This document shows positions 34,859 to 44,685 of a stretch of 57,159 nucleotides of DNA, piece after piece. Both the position numbers and the translations under genes were made by a program. The notes under the pieces were generated by a model. It saw only the letters and a program-made list of their open reading frames with translations. It was not told the origin of the DNA and ran no database searches. Position 1 is the stretch's first letter. Every line of letters begins with the position of its first letter. The DNA comes from Holophagales bacterium (GTDB lineage Bacteria > Acidobacteriota > Thermoanaerobaculia > Multivoradales > Multivoraceae), in NCBI GenBank assembly GCA_009837885.1, contig VXSP01000015.1, forward strand, positions 81,137-138,295, given 5' to 3'.

Positions 34859-36322
34859 ATGAACCGACGCTCTTTCCTGAAAGCCGGCGCGGTCGCCGCG
34901 GCGATGCCGATCGTCTCGCAGGCGCGTGGCTTCGGGCTGGTCGCGGCCCCACCCGAGGTAGCGGTCGACCCGGCCATCCTCCAGCAGCTCCTCGACGATT
35001 CCGCTCGCAGCCTCGGCATCGTCGGCGCCCAGCTCGCGGTCTTCGACGGCGAGGCGGTCCATGAGGTCGCGACCGGCCTCGCGGTCCGTGCACGCAACCT
35101 GGCGGTCACGCCCGACACCCTGTTCCAGGTCGGATCGACGACGAAGGTGTTCAACGCTGCCGTCGTGTTGGCGCTGGTCGACGAGGGAACGCTCGACCTC
35201 GACGAACCCGTTGGGAACTACCTCGACGGCGCGCCGCTGACGAGCGACCAGCCGCCGGTCGACATGACGCTGCGTCAACTGCTCTCGATGTCGTCGGGCC
35301 TCGACAACGGGCCTTACACGGATCACGGGCGGGGCGACGACGCGCTCGGACAGTACGTCGCTTCACTTGCCGGGATCGCCGGGATCTTCGAGCCCGGCAC
35401 GGCGTATGGCTACTCGAACGCGGGCACCTGCGTCGCCGGGCTCGCGGCGCAGCGGGTGATGGGCAAGAACTGGGAGACTCTGCTCGCCGAGCGGATCCTC
35501 GAGCCGCTCGGGCTCGAGCACTCCGCGAACTTCCCGGAGGACCTGCTCTACCACCCGGTGGCCCTCGGCTACTCGCAGACGCCGGTCAATCCCGAAGGCG
35601 AGCTGGTGCCGTTCTGGGGTCTGCCGCGCAGCATGGCGCCGGCCGGCGCGACCCTGTGCTGCAGCGCCGGCGATCTGGTGCGGTTCGCGGCCCTGTTCCT
35701 GCGCGGCGGACAGTCGGCCGCCGGCCGGCAGGTGCTGTCGGAGGAGGCGGTCGAGGCGATGCAGACGCCGGAGATCGACATGCCGGCCAGGGTCATCGCC
35801 CAGAAGTGGTGCCCCGGGCCCTACTGGAAGCGCTGGGGCGGTGAGGTGATCTACGGCCACAGTGGCACGAACAGCGGCGGCTCGTCCCTGCTGCTCTGGT
35901 GCCCGAGCAAGGGCGTCGCGGCCGCGACGATCTCGAACGTGCCGAGCCAGGGCTACCCGCTCGCCGACCGGGTCTTCGACACCCTGTTTCCGGAGGTCTT
36001 CGGTATCGACAAGCCGGAAACGCCGACTCCGGACTCCGTGACGCCGGTGGAGGTCGACGTCGAGCGCTACGTCGGGCGGTTCGAGGCCATGGGCAATCGC
36101 TTCTCGTTCTTCGTGGACGGTGATCGGCTCATGGCGCGGTCGCTGGGAGCCGGCGGCGTGCTCGAGTCGGAGCTGATTCCGCTCGGAAACGACCGGTTCC
36201 TGCCGCGTGACCCGGCGATGGGCGGCAACCGCGGCTGGGACGTGGCGTTCTGGGGAGACGACGGCAACGGCCGCGCGACGCACTACCTGAACGGTGTCTT
36301 CGCGATGCGCCGCAGCGGCTGA
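34859..36322 (+). CDS. Tat-exported beta-lactamase-fold serine hydrolase
   Basis: A 487-residue protein with a twin-arginine signal (MNRRSFLKAGAVAAAMPIV) that predicts folded export. Active-site motifs are S93-T-T-K96, YSN in YGYSNAG and HSG in YGHSGTNSGG, the class C/DD-peptidase/EstB arrangement. The C-terminal 120 residues form a separate beta-rich region often found in penicillin-binding-protein-like hydrolases. The ATG at 34859 lies 25 bp after the tandem operator. It heads the operon S9 peptidase, P450, PVC-type dehydrogenase and DUF1080. Likely roles are periplasmic ester, amide or D-amino-peptide cleavage; a cell-wall role is also possible. Confidence 0.9.
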   Translation: MNRRSFLKAGAVAAAMPIVSQARGFGLVAAPPEVAVDPAILQQLLDDSARSLGIVGAQLAVFDGEAVHEVATGLAVRARNLAVTPDTLFQVGSTTKVFNAAVVLALVDEGTLDLDEPVGNYLDGAPLTSDQPPVDMTLRQLLSMSSGLDNGPYTDHGRGDDALGQYVASLAGIAGIFEPGTAYGYSNAGTCVAGLAAQRVMGKNWETLLAERILEPLGLEHSANFPEDLLYHPVALGYSQTPVNPEGELVPFWGLPRSMAPAGATLCCSAGDLVRFAALFLRGGQSAAGRQVLSEEAVEAMQTPEIDMPARVIAQKWCPGPYWKRWGGEVIYGHSGTNSGGSSLLLWCPSKGVAAATISNVPSQGYPLADRVFDTLFPEVFGIDKPETPTPDSVTPVEVDVERYVGRFEAMGNRFSFFVDGDRLMARSLGAGGVLESELIPLGNDRFLPRDPAMGGNRGWDVAFWGDDGNGRATHYLNGVFAMRRSG

Positions 36323-36325
36323 GGC

Positions 36326-38761
36326 ATGAGGGTCCAGCAGTCCGGTTTCGTTCTTGCCTGGGTGTGCATGGTCGGCCCGCCCGCCGCGGCGCAGGAGCCC
36401 TACGCTCCGGAGCAGGTGACCCGGGCCGCCTACGACCAGGCCGCGAGCCTGCTCTCCCGGAACGTCCAGGGGACGGTCAGAAACGTCGAAGTCGTCCCCC
36501 ACTGGATCGGCGACCGCGACGAGTTCTGGTACGAGCGCGACACGGATCGTGGCACCGAGATCGTGATCGTCGACGCCGCCACGGGCGGGAAGCGTCCGGC
36601 TTTCGACCAGGAGCGCCTGGCCGAGGCACTGTCGGAGGCGACCGACGCCGCCCACGATCCGCTGGACCTCGGCATCGTGTCCCTCGACTTCGCGATCGAC
36701 GGTGGCGCGGGCCGGGCAGTGGTCCGAACCCCGACGGCGGCCGCGCGCTGCGACCTGGAGACCTACACCTGCGATGCGCTGGCGGGCTTCGTCACTGACC
36801 CGCTTCAACTTGTGGCGCCGGACCGGTCCGTCGCCGCCTTCGCCCGTAGCCACGACGTCTGGCTGCGCGACCTGGAAGACGGCACCGAGCGGCGGCTCTC
36901 GCGGGACGGCGAGGAACACTTCGGCTACGGCGCACTGCCGGGCTGGAGCGCGAAGCTCCAGCTTCTGCGGCAGGGCCTCGAAGGACCGTTGACCGGCGCC
37001 TCGTGGTCGCCCGATTCGGCGAAGCTGCTCATCTCCCGCACGGACGAGCGGAAGGTCGGCGCGTACCCCTACCTGGACCTGCTGCCCGCGGACGGCAGCG
37101 CCCGGCCGCGGACGCTGGAGAAACGGGTCGCCCTGATCGGCGACCGGGAGATCCCGCGGTTCCCGATGTTCGTCTTCGACGTCGCCAGCGGTTCGAGCCG
37201 CCGTGTGCCGCTTGCCGACGACTGTTTCGGAGAGCTGGGCGCCACGCCGCCGCAGCCGATCTGGACGCCCGACTCGCGCCGGATCTTCTTCCTCTGCCTG
37301 GCTCCCGACGCGAGCCGCTTCGAGCTGATCCGGTACGACCTCGCCTCCGGGCGCGCCGCGACCGTCTTCGAGGAGGAGGCCGACTCCTTTCTCGACCTGA
37401 ACCACAGCCTCTACCGGTCGATGGGCGCCAACGTCCGCGTGCTGGCGGGCGGCAAGCGGGCGATCACCTTCTCGCAGCGGGACGGCTGGGGACATCTCTA
37501 CCTGGTGGACCTCGAAGGCGGCCGCGACATCCGGCAGCTCACGCGCGGCGAATGGGTGGTCCACGACATCGTGGCCGTCGACGAGAGCGGTGGCGGCGGC
37601 TTCGTCTACTTCACGGCCGGCGGGCGCGAGCCGGGACGGAACCCGTACTGGCGGCACGTCTACCGGGCGCCGCTCGAGGGCGATGCGGAGGTCGAGTTGC
37701 TGACGCCCGAGCCGGCGGATCACGCGGTCACCGTCGCCGCCCCGGTCCTGATCGGCGCCGCCTCGACCTTCGCACCGAGCGGCCGCTACTTCGTCTCGAA
37801 CTCGTCGACCCTAGACAGTCCTCCCGTCTCGCGGCTTCGCCGGAGCGACGGCTCGGTCGTAGCAACCCTGGAGGAGGCCGACGCCGGCGGACTCTTCGCC
37901 CGCGGCTACGAGCCGCCGCTTCCCTTCTCGGTCAAGGCGGCGGACGGCGAGACGGACCTGTACGGCGTGGTCTACCGGCCCAAGAACTTCGAGGAAGGCC
38001 GGAGGTACCCCGTGATCGAGCACATCTACGGCGGTCCGCAGACCAACGTCGTCCCCCGCAGCTTCGCCAGTGCGGCGGGGGTCGAACGGGTCGGAGGGCA
38101 GGGCGACTTCTCGACCTTCACCGCCCTCGGGTTCGCCGTCGTCACGATCGACGCGAGAGGCACGCCCTGGCGCTCGAAGGCGTTCCACGACGTCATGTGG
38201 AAGAAGCACGACGAGTTCACGCTCGAGGATCACGTCGCCGCGCTCGAGCAGCTCGGCGAGCGCTTCGAGTGGCTCGACATGGAGCGGGTCGGCATCACGG
38301 GCCATTCCTGGGGCGGCTACTCCTCGGCGCTCGCCATGCTCCGCTACCCGGACGTCTACAAGGTCGCCGTGTCGTCCGCGGGGCCGTACGACTACCGCTA
38401 CCTCTATCCGCCGTTCGTCAAGTGGACGGGCTGGCCGGAGTACGAGGACGGCGGCCGGTTCGCGCCGGACGCGGCCGCGCGTCCGGCGAATCTCACCCCG
38501 CACGCGGCGCTTGCTTCGAAGCTCGAGGGCAAGCTGCTGATCGTCTACGGCGAGCACGACGAGAACAGCCTGCCCGCCTCGACGGTCACCTTCATCGACG
38601 CGCTGATCGACGCCAACCGGGACTTCGACCTGCTGCTCCTGCCGAATCGCGATCACTTCTTCACCCAGGAGCCCTACTTCATTCGCCGGCGCTGGGACTA
38701 CTTCGTCAGGCACCTGCTGGGAGCGGAGCCGCCCGCCGACTACAGCCTCCCGCAACCTTGA
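36326..38761 (+). CDS. S9-family serine peptidase, exported (paralogue)
   Basis: An 811-residue DPP IV-like peptidase starting 3 bp after the hydrolase stop. The signal peptide ends Ala-Ala-Ala-Gln. The propeller domain precedes a catalytic domain with Ser661 in GHSWGGYSS, Asp745 in GEHDENSLP and His777 in NRDHFF. The N-terminus shares the layout of the other S9 protein at 16661-19042: Ala-Tyr-Asp, then VPHWIGDRDEFWY against TPHWIGDSEAFWY, so the two are paralogues. GHSWGGYSS is the typical DPP IV/acylaminoacyl-peptidase elbow. It would trim peptides in the periplasm before or after uptake by the divergent receptor. Confidence 0.93.
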   Translation: MRVQQSGFVLAWVCMVGPPAAAQEPYAPEQVTRAAYDQAASLLSRNVQGTVRNVEVVPHWIGDRDEFWYERDTDRGTEIVIVDAATGGKRPAFDQERLAEALSEATDAAHDPLDLGIVSLDFAIDGGAGRAVVRTPTAAARCDLETYTCDALAGFVTDPLQLVAPDRSVAAFARSHDVWLRDLEDGTERRLSRDGEEHFGYGALPGWSAKLQLLRQGLEGPLTGASWSPDSAKLLISRTDERKVGAYPYLDLLPADGSARPRTLEKRVALIGDREIPRFPMFVFDVASGSSRRVPLADDCFGELGATPPQPIWTPDSRRIFFLCLAPDASRFELIRYDLASGRAATVFEEEADSFLDLNHSLYRSMGANVRVLAGGKRAITFSQRDGWGHLYLVDLEGGRDIRQLTRGEWVVHDIVAVDESGGGGFVYFTAGGREPGRNPYWRHVYRAPLEGDAEVELLTPEPADHAVTVAAPVLIGAASTFAPSGRYFVSNSSTLDSPPVSRLRRSDGSVVATLEEADAGGLFARGYEPPLPFSVKAADGETDLYGVVYRPKNFEEGRRYPVIEHIYGGPQTNVVPRSFASAAGVERVGGQGDFSTFTALGFAVVTIDARGTPWRSKAFHDVMWKKHDEFTLEDHVAALEQLGERFEWLDMERVGITGHSWGGYSSALAMLRYPDVYKVAVSSAGPYDYRYLYPPFVKWTGWPEYEDGGRFAPDAAARPANLTPHAALASKLEGKLLIVYGEHDENSLPASTVTFIDALIDANRDFDLLLLPNRDHFFTQEPYFIRRRWDYFVRHLLGAEPPADYSLPQP

Positions 38762-38781
38762 CCGGGCAGAGCCGAGCGCCA

Positions 38782-40014
38782 GTGTCCGCCGTCGCCGCCG
38801 CGCTCCGTCTCGAGGACCTGGCGGTCGATCCCTATCCGCACCTGGTGAAACTGCGGTCCGAGGGGGCCGCGGTGTGGGCGCCGAATCTGGGCATGTGGGT
38901 GGTCGCCGGCTACGACGAGACGGTGTCCGTGCTGCGCGACCCGGAGCGGTTCACCAACGACTCGCCGAAGTCCCTCATCCAGGCGACCTTCGGCCGCCAG
39001 ATGCTGTCGGTCGAGGGCGAGGAACAGAAGCGCCACAAGCAGGCGTGCCTCGCTCCCTTCACCGGCAAGGCGTCGCGGGAGGTCTGGCAGCCGCGGGTCG
39101 ACCGGCTCTGCGGGGAACTCCTCGAGGCCCGCGAAAGAGCGGCCGGGGGCGGGGCGGTCGAGGTCGACCTGATGGCGGATTATGCCGCGCCGATCGCCCT
39201 GGAGACGATGGGGATCGTCGTCGGTCTGCCGTCCGGCGATCTGCCGCGGGTGCGCGCCTGGTACGAGGTGTTCGCCCGGTCGCTGGCGAACTTCGAGGGA
39301 GACGCCGAGCTCCATCGCGCCGGTCAGGAGGCCGCGGCCGCGATGCGCGAGTACCTGGCGGAGAAGCTGGACGGACAGCAGCCGGCCGGCGGGGCGGAAA
39401 GCGGCACGCTGCTTGAAGTCCTCTCCGGCCCCGGCGGAACGCTCGCCCGCTCCGAGGCGCTGGCGAACCTCCTGATCGTCCTGTTCGGCGGCATCGAGAC
39501 GACGGAGTCGATGATCGGCAACGCTCTCCACTACCTGCTGAACGAGCCGGGGCTCCTGGAGGCCGTGCTCGATTCCCGGAACGAGGGGAAAGCGGCCTTC
39601 CTGGCCGCGGTCGAGGACGTGATGGAGGAGTCGCTGCGTTACGACCCGGCGGTACAGACGCTCACCCGGCACGCGACGGCGCCGGTCCGCATCGGCGACG
39701 CGATAATCCGCGAGGGCGAGACGGTGCAGTGCATGGTCGGCGGCGCCAACCGGGACCCGGCGGTGTTCGAAAACCCCGAGCGCTTCAAACCCGGCCGGGC
39801 CAACGTCCGCAAGCACCTGGCCTTCGGTCTCGGCAACCACTTCTGCCTGGGGGCCCAGCTCGCCCGCGCCGAGACCCGCTCCGCGCTGCGGACCCTGCTG
39901 GAGCGCTGGCCCGGCGTCGAGTTCGACCGTGCCTCTTCGCTACCGCCCTACGGCCACGAGTTCCGCAAGCCCGGACGGCTCGTGGTGCGCCCGGCGGCTA
40001 GGGTGGAACGGTGA
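38782..40014 (+). CDS. Cytochrome P450
   Basis: A 410-residue bacterial class I-type P450. The I-helix oxygen-activation motif reads LFGGIETTE, the K-helix ExxR is EESLR, and the haem loop is FGLGNHFCLG with Cys355 as thiolate ligand. It performs monooxygenation with electrons from a ferredoxin system not visible in this window. The GTG at 38782 is chosen; a TTG at 38758 overlapping the peptidase stop (TTGA) is an alternative. Its stop overlaps the next gene's GTG by 4 bp. Membership in an operon with peptidases and a TonB receptor suggests oxidation of a peptide-like or aromatic compound; the substrate is unknown. Confidence 0.95.
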   Translation: MSAVAAALRLEDLAVDPYPHLVKLRSEGAAVWAPNLGMWVVAGYDETVSVLRDPERFTNDSPKSLIQATFGRQMLSVEGEEQKRHKQACLAPFTGKASREVWQPRVDRLCGELLEARERAAGGGAVEVDLMADYAAPIALETMGIVVGLPSGDLPRVRAWYEVFARSLANFEGDAELHRAGQEAAAAMREYLAEKLDGQQPAGGAESGTLLEVLSGPGGTLARSEALANLLIVLFGGIETTESMIGNALHYLLNEPGLLEAVLDSRNEGKAAFLAAVEDVMEESLRYDPAVQTLTRHATAPVRIGDAIIREGETVQCMVGGANRDPAVFENPERFKPGRANVRKHLAFGLGNHFCLGAQLARAETRSALRTLLERWPGVEFDRASSLPPYGHEFRKPGRLVVRPAARVER

Positions 40015-43000
40015 GAAGAGCGTCCCTGTCCTCGTTCTCAGTGGCCTCGATCCTGTCGGGAGTGTTCCTGGCGAGTTGCACGCAGTTGCCGCCTCCCTTG
40101 GTCCTGGGTGAAGGCGAGGTGGTCGTGCTCACCGGCGGCACCGACATGGTGCATCTGCAGCGGGCGGGCTACCTGGAGACCATTCTGGCGGACGCCTTCG
40201 CTGACGTTCATCCCACGTTCCGTGATCTCTCCTGGGAAGCGGACACGGTCTTCCGGCAAGGCTCCGCGCTGGAACGCTGGCGCGAAGATGGCTTTGGCGA
40301 TTGGGACGCTCAGCTCGAACGTGTCGGCACCTCGGTTGTCATTGCGCAGTACGGCAAGGCCGAATCGATGGCAGGAAGCGAAGGGCTCGAGTCGTTCCAG
40401 TCGGCATACAACACGCTGATCGACGGATTCCTGAAGCACGCCGGTCACGTCGTGCTCGTGTCCCCGACGCCCTTCGAGAGACCGGCCAGCGAGTTCCTGC
40501 CGGATCTTTCGCGCCACAATCGGTCTCTCGCGCGGTACGTCCGGGCGACCAGGAAGATCGCCGCGAAGCGAGGTCTCCTCTTCGTTGACCTCTTTTCGGA
40601 TGCAAGGCCGGGCCTGACGGAAAACGGCATGCATCTCAGGGAGGAGTCGCTACGGCACGTCTCGGAGACGATCGCGGAGAAGCTGGGCTTCGAGATTCCG
40701 TCGTGGGATCGTCTGGCCACGCTTCACGCGGTGGTCATCGAAAGGCAGCGCCTGTGGTTCGACTATTGGCGTCCCGCGAACTGGAAACTGCTCTTCGGCG
40801 ACGACTCGACGCGGCGCTTCACCAGGTCGAGCCACGGCTATCTCTCCTTTCGCGAGGAGTGGCAGCAGCTCGTCGGCCTGATCGAGAAGGCGGAGGAGCG
40901 AGTCTGGACCGTGGCCAGTGGCGCCCAGGATCCGGGGCACCAGCGCCCCGAGCCGGAAGCGCTCTTTGCCCATCCGGCCGCCGACATCGAGGCGGAGCTT
41001 GCTTCGTTCACCGTGCCGGACGGCATGGAGGTCAATCTCTTCGCGTCGGAGGCGGACGGCCTCACCAACCCGCTGGCGATTCGCTGGGACACGGCCGGCC
41101 GCGCTTACGTGACCGTCACGACAACGTATCCGCATGTCTTCCCCGGGGATGTTCCGAACGACAAGATCATCGTGCTGGAGGATGCCGACCACGACGGTGT
41201 CGCGGAGAGCTCGACGGTCTTCGCGGAAGGGCTGAACATTCCGACGGCGATTGAACTGGGCGACGGCGGCGTCTACGTTGGACAGGGTAGTGAGATTCTC
41301 TTTCTAAAAGACACCGATGGCGATGGAAGAGCGGATACGCGGCGCGTCCTGCTCAGCGGATTCGGAACGGGCGATACGCACCAGGCGGTCAACTCCTTCA
41401 TCTGGAGTCCCGGCGGTGAGCTGTACATGGGGCAGGGCGACGGCATCGAGTCGCGGGTCGAAACTCCCTGGGGCTCCGCCGATCTGTACCAATCCGGGTT
41501 CTTCCGTCTGCGTCCGCGCCTGCTCCAGATGCACTCTCTTCTGTACGACTTCATGGGCCCCGGCAATCCCTGGGGCGTTGCGTTCGGTGAATGGGGACAG
41601 ATCTTCAGCGTCGACGGTGCGGGCGGCGTAACGCATCTTTCGCTCGGCCAGATCCCGACCACCCACCGGCGCCGCCTCGACACGATCGGCGAGCCCGGAG
41701 GATACGCCGGCATCGCCTATCTCGACGGCCGTCACCTGCCGCCGGAGTACCAGGGCCAGTTCGCGATCGGCGACTACCAGGCGAATCGCGTGAAGCGGTT
41801 CTCCGTTGCGGCCAGCGGTTCAGGTGCAGCCCTGAAGTGGGAAGAGCCGCTCATCCACTCGAGTCACCGGAACTTCCGTCCGATCGGCGTGAAGGTCGGC
41901 CCCGACGGCGCCGTCTACGTCGTTGACTGGTACAACCCGATCATCTGCCACCAGGACGACGAGTATCGGGATCCCACGCGCGACAAGGCGCACGGCCGGA
42001 TCTGGCGGATCACGTCTTCGTCGGCGCCGCTCGTGAAGGCTCCGAAACTCCTGGATGCGCCGCTTCAGGAGGTCGTAGCCGCCCTCGAGGCGCCCGAGCG
42101 CTGGACGCGCTATCAGGCGAAGCGCGAGCTCACGCGCCGGGACACGGAGGAAGTCGCGACCGTGCTCGGAAGGTGGGTCGCGAACCTGGATCCGGAGGGC
42201 GCGGACTACGAGCGCCACCTCTACGAGGCGGTCGGCGCCTACGCCACGATCGAGGTTCCCGCGCCGGCGGTCCTGGCGAAGTTACTGGAGGCGGAGGAGC
42301 CGGGCGGACGTGCCTTCGCTTCGCGCATCGTGGGCCGATGGCACGATCGCCTGGAGGATCCGCTGGCGCTCCTCGTCAGGCGCGTGGAAGACGCCGACGC
42401 GCAGGTGCGGATGGAGGCGGTTGCCGCGGCTGCCGCGATTCCGCAGCCGGAGTCCATCACCGTGGTCGCGCGCGCGGTGGACCGCCCCATGGACGACTCG
42501 ATGGAGTACGTCTTTTCGCAGGCGATCCAGCACCTCAGGCCGCACTGGGAGGCTGCGCACGAACGCGGAGATCTCCAGTTCGCCGAGTCGGCCCATCTCG
42601 CTGAAGTGCTGAACCGCGCTGGGGGAAGGGAGCGAATCGCGGATCTGCGCACGATCGCGTTGTCGTACCACCTCGACGAGGACACGCGTCTGAGCGCGAT
42701 CGAGAACCTCCTGGCAGTCGGAGGAAAGGAAGAGATCGAGGAGTTCGTCCTCATGCCGGATCGCTATGTGAGCGGCGGGAAGTACGACGCCGATGCACAT
42801 GCACGGATCCTGGCCGCCGCCGCGAGGGCGACGCGTTCCGGAAGTCTCGAGCCGCACGATCAGCCGTGGGGTCTGGCGAAGATGATGGCGCACCCGAGTC
42901 TCGAACTCCGCGCCAATGCCGCCATCCTGGCCGGGGCCTGGAGGGCCACCGACACGCAGGAGAGCCTCCTCGCGATGGCCAGTGACGAGTCGTTGCCTAC

Positions 43001-43877
43001 GTTCGTTCGGGCCGCCGCGTTCGGCGCGTTGGCAAGCCTTGGGGTAGAGGGCGGGGAGGAGCTGCTCGCGGCCTATGCCGATGCGCCGCACGCACCCACG
43101 CTGCGCGTTTCGGCGATCGAAGCGCTCGTCGTCCTTGACTCGAGAGCGGCGGCGAGGTCGGCGGTCAGGCTGTTCGGGGAACCCGGGTTGGACGGCGCCA
43201 CGGCCACTCGGGCCCTCGTCGCATTCCTCAACCGCGAGGGAGGCGTGCCGGCCCTGATCGCGGCGATCGAGGCAGGTGGACTCGGGCACGACGCCGTGAG
43301 GTCGCTGCTTCGTTCCTTCTACGCGAGTGGCCGTTCAGACAACGTCCTGCTCGCCGCGCTCAATACCGCGAGCGGAGCGGCTTCGCTGGAGCTCGACTAC
43401 GACGCTGGCCTGGTGAAGAGCCTCGCCGAGTTCGCGGCGGAGCGGGGCGATGCCGCGCGGGGCGCCTTGCTCTTCGTCGACTTCGGCTGCGATGCCTGCC
43501 ACCAGGTCGGCGAGGCGGGAGGCGCCGTCGGGCCGAGCCTGACCGCGGTCGGCACGACGCTGACGGCCGAACGGATCATCGAAGAGACGTTGTGGCCGAA
43601 TCGTGAGATCAAGGAAGGGTTCACCGCACTGGAGATCACGACCCGCGACTCCACGATCTACCAGGGGTACAAGCGCTGGACCCAGGAGAGTTCGGCGACT
43701 GGGGATCTCGTGATCCAGGACCTCGCCACAGGCGAACTGGTCACGATCAAGGCGGAAGACATCGAAGAAGTCCGTGAGACGGGAAGCCCGATGCCCACGG
43801 GCCTGACGTCGTTGCTGTCGCAGGACCAGCTCCTGGACCTCTTCAAGTACGTCACGACCCTGGGCACGAGGAGTTAG
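40011..43877 (+). CDS. Lipoprotein fusion: SGNH-like domain, PVC-type dehydrogenase propeller, HEAT repeats, cytochrome c
   Basis: A 1288-residue lipoprotein; the signal ends FLASC with Cys23 lipidated. Residues about 35-225 look like a degenerate SGNH hydrolase domain lacking an obvious catalytic Ser block. About 325-680 is the NHL/PQQ-like 'membrane-bound dehydrogenase' propeller (PDGMEVNLFASE, calcium-like DTDGDGRADT). About 690-1120 is alpha-helical HEAT-like repeat. The C-terminus is a c-type cytochrome with C1160-D-A-C-H1164 and a likely axial Met near PMPTG. Such proteins are common in Planctomycetes, Verrucomicrobia and Acidobacteria, probably oxidising sugars or alcohols at the periplasmic face. 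It overlaps the P450 by 4 bp (GTGA). Confidence 0.88.
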   Translation: MRRASLSSFSVASILSGVFLASCTQLPPPLVLGEGEVVVLTGGTDMVHLQRAGYLETILADAFADVHPTFRDLSWEADTVFRQGSALERWREDGFGDWDAQLERVGTSVVIAQYGKAESMAGSEGLESFQSAYNTLIDGFLKHAGHVVLVSPTPFERPASEFLPDLSRHNRSLARYVRATRKIAAKRGLLFVDLFSDARPGLTENGMHLREESLRHVSETIAEKLGFEIPSWDRLATLHAVVIERQRLWFDYWRPANWKLLFGDDSTRRFTRSSHGYLSFREEWQQLVGLIEKAEERVWTVASGAQDPGHQRPEPEALFAHPAADIEAELASFTVPDGMEVNLFASEADGLTNPLAIRWDTAGRAYVTVTTTYPHVFPGDVPNDKIIVLEDADHDGVAESSTVFAEGLNIPTAIELGDGGVYVGQGSEILFLKDTDGDGRADTRRVLLSGFGTGDTHQAVNSFIWSPGGELYMGQGDGIESRVETPWGSADLYQSGFFRLRPRLLQMHSLLYDFMGPGNPWGVAFGEWGQIFSVDGAGGVTHLSLGQIPTTHRRRLDTIGEPGGYAGIAYLDGRHLPPEYQGQFAIGDYQANRVKRFSVAASGSGAALKWEEPLIHSSHRNFRPIGVKVGPDGAVYVVDWYNPIICHQDDEYRDPTRDKAHGRIWRITSSSAPLVKAPKLLDAPLQEVVAALEAPERWTRYQAKRELTRRDTEEVATVLGRWVANLDPEGADYERHLYEAVGAYATIEVPAPAVLAKLLEAEEPGGRAFASRIVGRWHDRLEDPLALLVRRVEDADAQVRMEAVAAAAAIPQPESITVVARAVDRPMDDSMEYVFSQAIQHLRPHWEAAHERGDLQFAESAHLAEVLNRAGGRERIADLRTIALSYHLDEDTRLSAIENLLAVGGKEEIEEFVLMPDRYVSGGKYDADAHARILAAAARATRSGSLEPHDQPWGLAKMMAHPSLELRANAAILAGAWRATDTQESLLAMASDESLPTFVRAAAFGALASLGVEGGEELLAAYADAPHAPTLRVSAIEALVVLDSRAAARSAVRLFGEPGLDGATATRALVAFLNREGGVPALIAAIEAGGLGHDAVRSLLRSFYASGRSDNVLLAALNTASGAASLELDYDAGLVKSLAEFAAERGDAARGALLFVDFGCDACHQVGEAGGAVGPSLTAVGTTLTAERIIEETLWPNREIKEGFTALEITTRDSTIYQGYKRWTQESSATGDLVIQDLATGELVTIKAEDIEEVRETGSPMPTGLTSLLSQDQLLDLFKYVTTLGTRS

Positions 43878-43879
43878 CA

Positions 43880-44608
43880 GTGAAGAAGATGCTGTGGAGT
43901 TCCGTCATCGCCGTGCTCGTCCTCGCACCCGCCACCGCGTGGACCGTAACGGCGCAAGAGCAGGAGGACGCCGGGTTCGTCTCCATGTTCGATGGCAGGA
44001 CGCTGGACGGCTGGCATGCGGTGCCGGCCGATTCCATCTCGGACTGGTCCGTCGAAGACGGCATGATCGTCGGCCAGGGCAGCGTGGACCGCCTCGTCTA
44101 TCTCGTCTACGACGACGTCGAACTGACGGATTTCGAGCTGGAAGCAAGCTACCGTTTCCCCGGCAACGGCAACAGCGGAATCCAGATCCACGCCGTGAAG
44201 GATCCGAGCGGCAAGCGTCCGTTCGTCGGCTACCACGCGGATCTCGGCCACCTGGGCATCGGGCCGCACATTCTCGGCGCGTGGGACTTCCACTTCGTCG
44301 AGCGCGAAGAGTACGCGTGCTTCCGCGGAACGAGCCTGGTGATCGATCCGGACGGAACGACGCGCACCACCGAGATCGAGGACGCCGTGAGGGAGAGCGA
44401 CATCACGCGTCGTGGCTGGAACCGGGTCCGCGTCGTCGCCAGGGGACGGCACTACCAGTTCTTCATCAACGGAAAGCTCGCCTCCGAGTTCACCGACAAC
44501 GCGAACGAAGAACGGCAGGACAAGGGCGCAATCGGCCTGCAGATCCACGACGCGGGAATGCGCGTCGAGTTCAAGGACCTGCGGCTGAAGAAGATGGCTT
44601 CCAAGTAG
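43880..44608 (+). CDS. DUF1080 (3-keto-disaccharide hydrolase family) secreted protein
   Basis: A 242-residue exported protein with a signal peptide (hydrophobic MLWSSVIAVLVLAPATAW) and a single LamG/concanavalin-like DUF1080 domain. Seen motifs are FDGRTLDGWH, WSVEDGMIVGQG, FPGNGNSGIQIH, WNRVRVVARG and GAIGLQIHD. The family is abundant beside PVC-type dehydrogenases, and recent annotation links it to 3-keto-glycoside cleavage. Its start GTG lies 2 bp after the dehydrogenase stop with GAGGAG upstream, so the two are translated together. A dehydrogenase making a 3-keto sugar and a hydrolase cleaving it would be a coherent pair; the sugar is unknown. Confidence 0.9.
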   Translation: MKKMLWSSVIAVLVLAPATAWTVTAQEQEDAGFVSMFDGRTLDGWHAVPADSISDWSVEDGMIVGQGSVDRLVYLVYDDVELTDFELEASYRFPGNGNSGIQIHAVKDPSGKRPFVGYHADLGHLGIGPHILGAWDFHFVEREEYACFRGTSLVIDPDGTTRTTEIEDAVRESDITRRGWNRVRVVARGRHYQFFINGKLASEFTDNANEERQDKGAIGLQIHDAGMRVEFKDLRLKKMASK

Positions 44609-44615
44609 AGCCCAC

Positions 44616-44644
44616 GGAGCCTGCGCGCTCGCGCAGGTAGGCTC
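44616..44644 (+). terminator. Hairpin after the DUF1080 gene, possible terminator
   Basis: The segment 44620-44637 can form a 7-8 bp GC stem (CCTGCGC / GCGCAGG) with a tight loop, extended by GAGCC pairing with GGCTC after a small bulge. No T-run follows. It lies 8 bp beyond the DUF1080 stop, so it could end or attenuate the long operon before the next gene. Confidence 0.45.
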
Positions 44645-44685
44645 TGAATCCAACCCGAAGTTCCCGAACACGAAGGAGCATGACG

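Noticed and set aside
37003..38781. Upstream extension of the P450 frame inside the S9 peptidase
   Set aside because: Only an alternative-frame translation; P450 similarity begins at about 38782.
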